Shown here: in pieces, positions 6,821-10,404 of the stretch | Position numbering within the stretch: the first letter of the stretch is position 1 | Layout of the letters: every line of letters begins with the position of its first letter | NCBI GenBank assembly: GCA_029879605.1 | Contig: JAOUQA010000039.1 | Span: 1 to 10,404, forward strand | Direction of reading: 5' to 3' | DNA length: 10,404 nucleotides | From: Gammaproteobacteria bacterium | GTDB lineage: Bacteria > Pseudomonadota > Gammaproteobacteria > SZUA-229 | Position numbers and translations under genes: made by a program | Notes under the pieces: generated by a model | The model's input: only the letters and a program-made list of their open reading frames with translations | What the model was told of the DNA's origin: nothing | The model's database searches: none

Positions 6821-7798
6821 CTAATAATTAGCAAAATTTACTTCAAGTCGAAGCAATATCTCCCAGGTACGAATCCGCTCATCGGTAATCAACAGTCTCG
6901 GCCAGTTATACGCATGAGCAATCTCATAAAACAACCACTTACGATAAAAATTTTTTCGATAACGTAATCCAAGGCGTTTATTGGTTGTATAGGTTGTCGG
7001 TGCCGTTACTCTGGCCATACTACTCTCATAAGAAAGCGCACTTTTATCAGTCAACTTTTGATATAGCACCAGACTATTATCCCACTGCTCCCCTATAAAT
7101 GCCTCTGAATGGGTTACTGCATTAGCCTGTCTTAGCAAAAAATCTTCATATATCTTTTTTTCAAAATCTAGTCGAGACGAATGCCCATCTGCATTATCCC
7201 GTCTATACCATTCCTGTGTAAATCTTGTGGTAAAAGTGTCGGTTACAGGATATTGATATCGATAGCGAAAATTTATACTCGGCGATAATTTCACCCTTAT
7301 AGTAAAATTTGCTCTTTCAGATTCTGTAATTTCATACAATAATCCAAGGTCGCCTTTGGCCTCTTCTTTATTATCAGGAACAATATCAGTCACTGTCTCT
7401 TCCTGCTCTCCCTCAAAAACAAGATGAAGCTTTTTTTTGGTTTTTGGCAGCTTAAAGCTCATATTAACATTTGCCTGATAATTCCATTTACCACCTTTTG
7501 TCAAAACGAAATCATTTTGCCAACGCACATGCGTACCAGGCCTTGCTTCTTCATCGATACGCTCATCTGAGAAAAATGAATCAAACCAAACTGATGGCTG
7601 GCAAAACTCAACACTCATAAACCGATGAACCTCATCGTACCATTCTATTCCTTCTACCTGCATCTGCTCACAGATATTAGTCTTCTTATCTTCCTTTATT
7701 GCTTCAGTTTGTTCCGCCAGTAAATTTTTAACGTCAGCAGTACAGACTACTGCAATAAGCAGCATCTTCGTTATAGCATTAAAAGCGAGCTTTAACAT
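6821..7798 (-). CDS. Probable outer-membrane beta-barrel protein, function unknown
   Basis: I do not recognise a named family. The 325-residue product starts with a likely signal peptide (K3 and K11, hydrophobic 12-21, possible cleavage after L-L-A near 29). Two cysteines (C43, C66) precede the motif W-F-D-S-F-F-S-D-E-R (71-80). The rest has many alternating hydrophobic/polar strands rich in Tyr, Trp, Arg and Thr, for example near 90-130, 150-180 and 230-325. It ends L-E-V-N-F-A-N-Y, an alternating last strand with a terminal aromatic residue as in outer-membrane barrels. Only a short AGG ribosome binding site, very close to the ATG at 7798, is visible; M12 is a weaker alternative start. It lies 65 bases after the transglutaminase-like gene on the same strand, with no terminator between them, so they are probably co-transcribed and act together in the envelope. 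Confidence 0.65.
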   Translation of the reverse strand: MLKLAFNAITKMLLIAVVCTADVKNLLAEQTEAIKEDKKTNICEQMQVEGIEWYDEVHRFMSVEFCQPSVWFDSFFSDERIDEEARPGTHVRWQNDFVLTKGGKWNYQANVNMSFKLPKTKKKLHLVFEGEQEETVTDIVPDNKEEAKGDLGLLYEITESERANFTIRVKLSPSINFRYRYQYPVTDTFTTRFTQEWYRRDNADGHSSRLDFEKKIYEDFLLRQANAVTHSEAFIGEQWDNSLVLYQKLTDKSALSYESSMARVTAPTTYTTNKRLGLRYRKNFYRKWLFYEIAHAYNWPRLLITDERIRTWEILLRLEVNFANY

Positions 7799-7863
7799 TT
7801 CCTGTTTTCAAGCAAAGACCAGCCCCTGTAGATTTTTACTTCTACAAACTACCTAACATCAAC

Positions 7864-9405
7864 CTATCTGATTTTTATTATTTCAGGTTTTTTACCCTTA
7901 AACTCAGGCATTGCCATACCTGCTGAAGCATTAATATAGGTGGGATCCGTCACAACATATCGATTGCCATTGTACATCACCGAATCACCTCCAACATTGC
8001 CTTTAAATCGTACTGCAGTTGCAACATGTCCCGGGTAATCCAGACCAACAACCTCCATACCCAGCAGGCTGTGTACTAACCAGGCAAATAGTATTGATCG
8101 ATCTTCACAATCTGAATATGGGTAATGCAATGTCTCTTCAGGGAAGAGATAATTTTCTTTACCAAACTGTCCTTCATCAGTTTTGTAGCGCAGCGATGTC
8201 TGTACAAATCTCAATAAAAAATTTACTGCCTTTTGCTCATCCATACCCTGCATATACTGACTCAGTTGTTGTTGCAACTGTATTGATGCCGACATACTTA
8301 CCTTGCCCTTGAAGTACCATTCAAGATCTAGTTGTGGATATGTATCCATAAATCTTATTCTTTCTTGGTCATAAGTTATCTTTATCTCATACCGCTTTCC
8401 ATCGTAATCAAAAGACAAATCACGTTTTGTAGCAGGCCCTTCAACCAGAATCTCATTACTGATCTGCATGTTCAGCGACTTATCGGCACCAGGGTAATTA
8501 CCATCATAGGTATATACTTGCCCCAGACTCTGCTCATGTCCATCAAAGCTGATAGCATAATAACGAACCTTATTAAACGTAAAATACGGTACCGCATAAA
8601 GCGGTTGCCTTGCGGGCACTAATAAATATATTTTATGATCATTGTAAGCAATACGTGACTGGTAATTGCCTTTGGCTAGTACAAACCATGTAAATAAAGA
8701 CTGGTCACTTTCTGAGGCATAGAGTTGCCTTGAAATTTCATGCACTAGCAAAGCATATGCCCAGTCATTTAGCTGTAGTTTATTTGATGTTTCATCGATC
8801 TGTTCAATTAGACCGTCATAATCTGCAAGACTTACTGCCGACCAAAAATCACTAATTACTTTTTTGCTAATCCTTGACGGCAGATTAACTTTCAGTTTTT
8901 GATCATAATAGAAAGTATGAAGTCCGCCAAGATAGTTAACCACCAATTTTCTGCCTTTACGCACCATTGTTGGCTTTGCAGGCATCACTGTTTTTATCAC
9001 TTGTTCTGGCATTTGCACAGGTTGCAATACTACAGTCTCAGGCTTTGGTAATTCAGGCTGTAATACTATAGGCTCCGATTTTATCGAATCGGCTACCGGA
9101 GCAGGCCCTGGTACTCGGCCTGGTTCTGGTAGATGTATAGGTGGTTCTTTCGGCTGTGGCTTAGCTACTGGCACCTTCGCTGGCTTAGGTGTATTATCTC
9201 GCTCTACCCCTCTTAGCAGCTCCATTTCGGTCCATTGTGCTTTCAAAAATGAACTGAACTCCTTATCTCTTTTATCTTTGTATTCCTGAAAAGAGCTCTG
9301 ATATTCCTGTTTCCATTTTGAAAAATCGTCTTCAGCTTGTGCAGTTTGCCCCAACAGAATAACTACAACGACAACACTCATTAAACTCGTGCTTAACCTG
9401 TTCAT
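7864..9405 (-). CDS. Periplasmic transglutaminase-like (papain-fold) protein with proline-rich linker
   Basis: This 513-residue exported protein has a signal peptide (cleavage after A-Q-A near 24) and then a highly charged, helix-prone segment (about 25-70) likely to form a coiled coil. A proline-rich linker (about 72-145) follows, containing an imperfect internal repeat around the V-L-Q-P units at 114-117 and 126-129. The C-terminal region is transglutaminase-like with a complete triad: C433 in Y-S-D-C-E-D-R-S, H460 in Y-P-G-H-V-A-T-A-V and D487 in V-V-T-D-P-T-Y. Such domains act as cysteine proteases or amide cross-linkers, so it may process an envelope protein or peptide; the substrate is unknown. 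AAGG (9412-9415) lies six bases before the ATG at 9405. A strong terminator for the upstream LPP20-like gene ends only about 24 bases before this ATG, leaving almost no room for a separate promoter. The beta-barrel gene follows after 65 bases. Confidence 0.82.
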   Translation of the reverse strand: MNRLSTSLMSVVVVVILLGQTAQAEDDFSKWKQEYQSSFQEYKDKRDKEFSSFLKAQWTEMELLRGVERDNTPKPAKVPVAKPQPKEPPIHLPEPGRVPGPAPVADSIKSEPIVLQPELPKPETVVLQPVQMPEQVIKTVMPAKPTMVRKGRKLVVNYLGGLHTFYYDQKLKVNLPSRISKKVISDFWSAVSLADYDGLIEQIDETSNKLQLNDWAYALLVHEISRQLYASESDQSLFTWFVLAKGNYQSRIAYNDHKIYLLVPARQPLYAVPYFTFNKVRYYAISFDGHEQSLGQVYTYDGNYPGADKSLNMQISNEILVEGPATKRDLSFDYDGKRYEIKITYDQERIRFMDTYPQLDLEWYFKGKVSMSASIQLQQQLSQYMQGMDEQKAVNFLLRFVQTSLRYKTDEGQFGKENYLFPEETLHYPYSDCEDRSILFAWLVHSLLGMEVVGLDYPGHVATAVRFKGNVGGDSVMYNGNRYVVTDPTYINASAGMAMPEFKGKKPEIIKIR

Positions 9406-9429
9406 AATTAGCCTTAATCCTGTAGTAAT

Positions 9430-9465
9430 AAAAAAGCCGGCACCCGAATCAAATCAGGCGCCGGC
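9430..9465 (-). terminator. Rho-independent terminator after the LPP20-like gene
   Basis: Read on the minus strand, GCCGGCGCC (9457-9465) pairs with GGTGCCGGC (9436-9444) in a 9-bp stem with one G-U wobble and a 12-base loop, followed by six T (complement of 9430-9435). It lies about 30 bases after the stop at 9497 and ends about 24 bases before the next start codon. Confidence 0.92.
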
Positions 9466-9496
9466 ATTTACTATCTTACATCTCAAATACGTTCGT

Positions 9497-10087
9497 TTAC
9501 TGTTTGCCAGCAGCAATAGCAGCAGCCAGTTCGTCCTGACCCTTCTGAGCCTTAAACTGCTGCCACAACGCCTTATCGTTGTTCATGCTGGTACGCACAG
9601 CTTCTTGGGTCGCTTTTGATGCAGTCGCCTCATCCATACCAATCAGCACATAGACCGTACCATTAGGGCTAACGATTGATTTATAGCGCTTGGTACCAGT
9701 CAGCGTCTGATCAGTAATCTGCTTAGTCACCGAAGTATTTACCTTGTCAACGGTTTCGCTATCTGCAGCACCGGTTGTTTCAGCATATTGCTTAACCATA
9801 TTTTGAACATGGACCTTCATCGCTTGTGCCATCTGTACCCGTGCATCGGTAGCAGCCATATTTTTGGCAAATGAGACACCAGCTGCTGTTTTCTCAGCTG
9901 ATCCTACTGCTGATACCTCTACGCCCTCTACAGGCTCGTCACACACCCAGCCTGGTGCAGGCACGGTTGGTGCATCGGGAAAAGCACACTCAACGACAGT
10001 CTGTTTAACTTCTTCAGAGCCACAAGCTGTCAATACGACTGCTGCTGCAACGCCACTAACGGCAAAAAGGCTTTTTCTTAATTTCAT
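9497..10087 (-). CDS. LPP20-like outer-membrane lipoprotein
   Basis: The product has 196 residues from the ATG at 10087. This start is chosen because GGAG (10097-10100) lies nine bases before it; a GTG five codons upstream overlaps that ribosome binding site. A basic N-terminus (K-L-R-K), a hydrophobic segment and the lipobox L-T-A-C give a lipid-bearing C22. The +2 residue is Gly, which favours the outer membrane. Two more cysteines flank a Pro-rich motif (C34 ... P-A-P-G-W-V-C49-D-E-P-V) and may form a disulfide. The body (A-V-G-S, then A-A-T-D-A-R-V-Q-M-A-Q, then Y-V-L-I-G-M-D) resembles the LPP20 lipoprotein family. The C-terminus is helical and Ala/Gln-rich. The gene looks well expressed: good ribosome binding site, strong terminator, and higher GC than its neighbours. 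Function is unknown. It is divergent from another lipoprotein gene. Confidence 0.82.
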   Translation of the reverse strand: MKLRKSLFAVSGVAAAVVLTACGSEEVKQTVVECAFPDAPTVPAPGWVCDEPVEGVEVSAVGSAEKTAAGVSFAKNMAATDARVQMAQAMKVHVQNMVKQYAETTGAADSETVDKVNTSVTKQITDQTLTGTKRYKSIVSPNGTVYVLIGMDEATASKATQEAVRTSMNNDKALWQQFKAQKGQDELAAAIAAGKQ

Positions 10088-10162
10088 TGTTTTAATCTCC
10101 ACTCAAATGTAATCGGTAGTTATTATTTTTATCACAATAAAATAACCGAGATATGCACGTTA

Positions 10163-10177
10163 TGCAATGCTATTGCA
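10163..10177. promoter_or_regulatory. Dyad in the divergent lipoprotein intergenic region
   Basis: TGCAAT (10163-10168) and ATTGCA (10172-10177) are perfect inverted arms around GCT. Further TGCAC (10154-10158) and GTGCA (10186-10190) elements flank it, so four TGCA-containing elements lie within about 37 bases between the two divergent lipoprotein genes. This may be an operator serving one or both. Confidence 0.35.
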
Positions 10178-10242
10178 GAAAATATGTGCAAAGTCTACCG
10201 AGAATTAATGACAGAAGCTGTTAACCTGTTCACAAAATAGAC

Positions 10243-10270
10243 TCGACCGTGGTTGCCTGGCTGTTATAAT
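10243..10270 (+). promoter_or_regulatory. Extended -10 promoter of the right-edge lipoprotein gene
   Basis: TATAAT (10265-10270) is a perfect -10 box preceded by TG one base upstream (extended -10). TCGACC (10243-10248, four of six matches to TTGACA) lies 16 bases upstream as a weak -35. Transcription would start near 10277, about 36 bases before the ATG at 10313. Confidence 0.7.
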
Positions 10271-10312
10271 TCTCAATCAGAAAAACTACTACATAATAAT
10301 AAGAGAAATAAC

Positions 10313-10404
10313 ATGTACAGAATTCTAACCATAACTCTTACTTTGCTGATCACTGCATGCAGATCTGAGCCCCTCAAGCCACTAGCCCAGCCTGACTGGA
10401 TCAA
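10313..10404 (+). CDS. Lipoprotein, N-terminal fragment (continues beyond window)
   Basis: Only 30 codons are visible. A short basic start (M-Y-R), a hydrophobic segment and the lipobox L-I-T-A-C give a lipid-bearing C16, followed by R-S-E-P and then P-D-W-I. The P-D-W-[IV] motif soon after the lipid cysteine is reminiscent of LPP20-type lipoproteins, so it may be a partner of the divergent LPP20-like gene, but this is inferred from very little sequence. A purine-rich AAGAGA (10300-10305) serves as a weak ribosome binding site, and a strong promoter is seen upstream. Confidence 0.7.
   Translation, partial: MYRILTITLTLLITACRSEPLKPLAQPDWI

Noticed and set aside
9109..9129. L-P-E-P-G motif in the transglutaminase-like protein (residues 92-96), resembling a PEP-CTERM signal
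   Set aside because: It sits in a proline-rich linker far from the C-terminus, with no hydrophobic segment and basic tail after it, so it cannot be a sorting signal.
10088..10102. GTG start five codons upstream for the LPP20-like lipoprotein
   Set aside because: That codon overlaps the GGAG ribosome binding site serving the ATG at 10087, and the resulting N-terminus adds an acidic residue atypical for a signal peptide.

Overview
This window looks like chromosomal DNA of an AT-rich Gram-negative bacterium, most likely a marine or aquatic gammaproteobacterium. That placement is an inference from three things: a PEP-CTERM/exosortase-associated regulatory and exopolysaccharide locus, several lipobox-bearing lipoproteins and a probable outer-membrane beta-barrel, and the low GC content. 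I see no tRNA, rRNA, insertion sequence, phage gene or CRISPR array.

Left part (1-4506): the two-component system prsK-prsR lies on the minus strand. PrsK is a membrane-bound, GAF-containing histidine kinase. PrsR is a sigma-54-dependent response regulator whose last part runs off the left edge. Divergent to it, across 525 AT-rich bases, is a gene for a secreted protein with a textbook C-terminal PEP-CTERM sorting signal (V-P-E-P-G, hydrophobic segment, basic tail). The gap holds a near-perfect -24/-12 sigma-54 promoter for the PEP-CTERM gene, a sigma-70-like promoter for prsK, and two copies of a 17-bp imperfect palindrome. One copy sits upstream of the sigma-54 promoter and the other on the -35 of the prsK promoter. 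This looks like a self-contained PrsR regulatory circuit. The 5' leader of the PEP-CTERM mRNA also has two mutually exclusive hairpins just ahead of the ribosome binding site. A long bidirectional terminator closes this part.

Middle part (4537-6820): two minus-strand genes converge on that terminator. The first is an EpsB-type polyprenyl-phosphate sugar-phosphate transferase that would start synthesis of an exopolysaccharide repeat unit. After it comes a small lipoprotein made of a single fibronectin-III-like domain. A 398-base AT-rich gap with a few short palindromes lies upstream of epsB. The exosortase (XrtA), the export and chain-length proteins and the other glycosyltransferases expected in such a system are not in the window.

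Right part (6821-10404): a minus-strand set encodes an LPP20-like lipoprotein, a periplasmic transglutaminase-like protease-fold protein with an intact Cys-His-Asp triad, and a probable outer-membrane beta-barrel protein. A strong terminator lies between the first two genes and ends only about 24 bases before the second start codon. Divergent from the LPP20 gene, the start of another lipoprotein gene with a good extended -10 promoter runs off the right edge. Together the window describes cell-surface and exopolysaccharide functions: regulated surface protein sorting, sugar-chain initiation, and an envelope module of unknown purpose.
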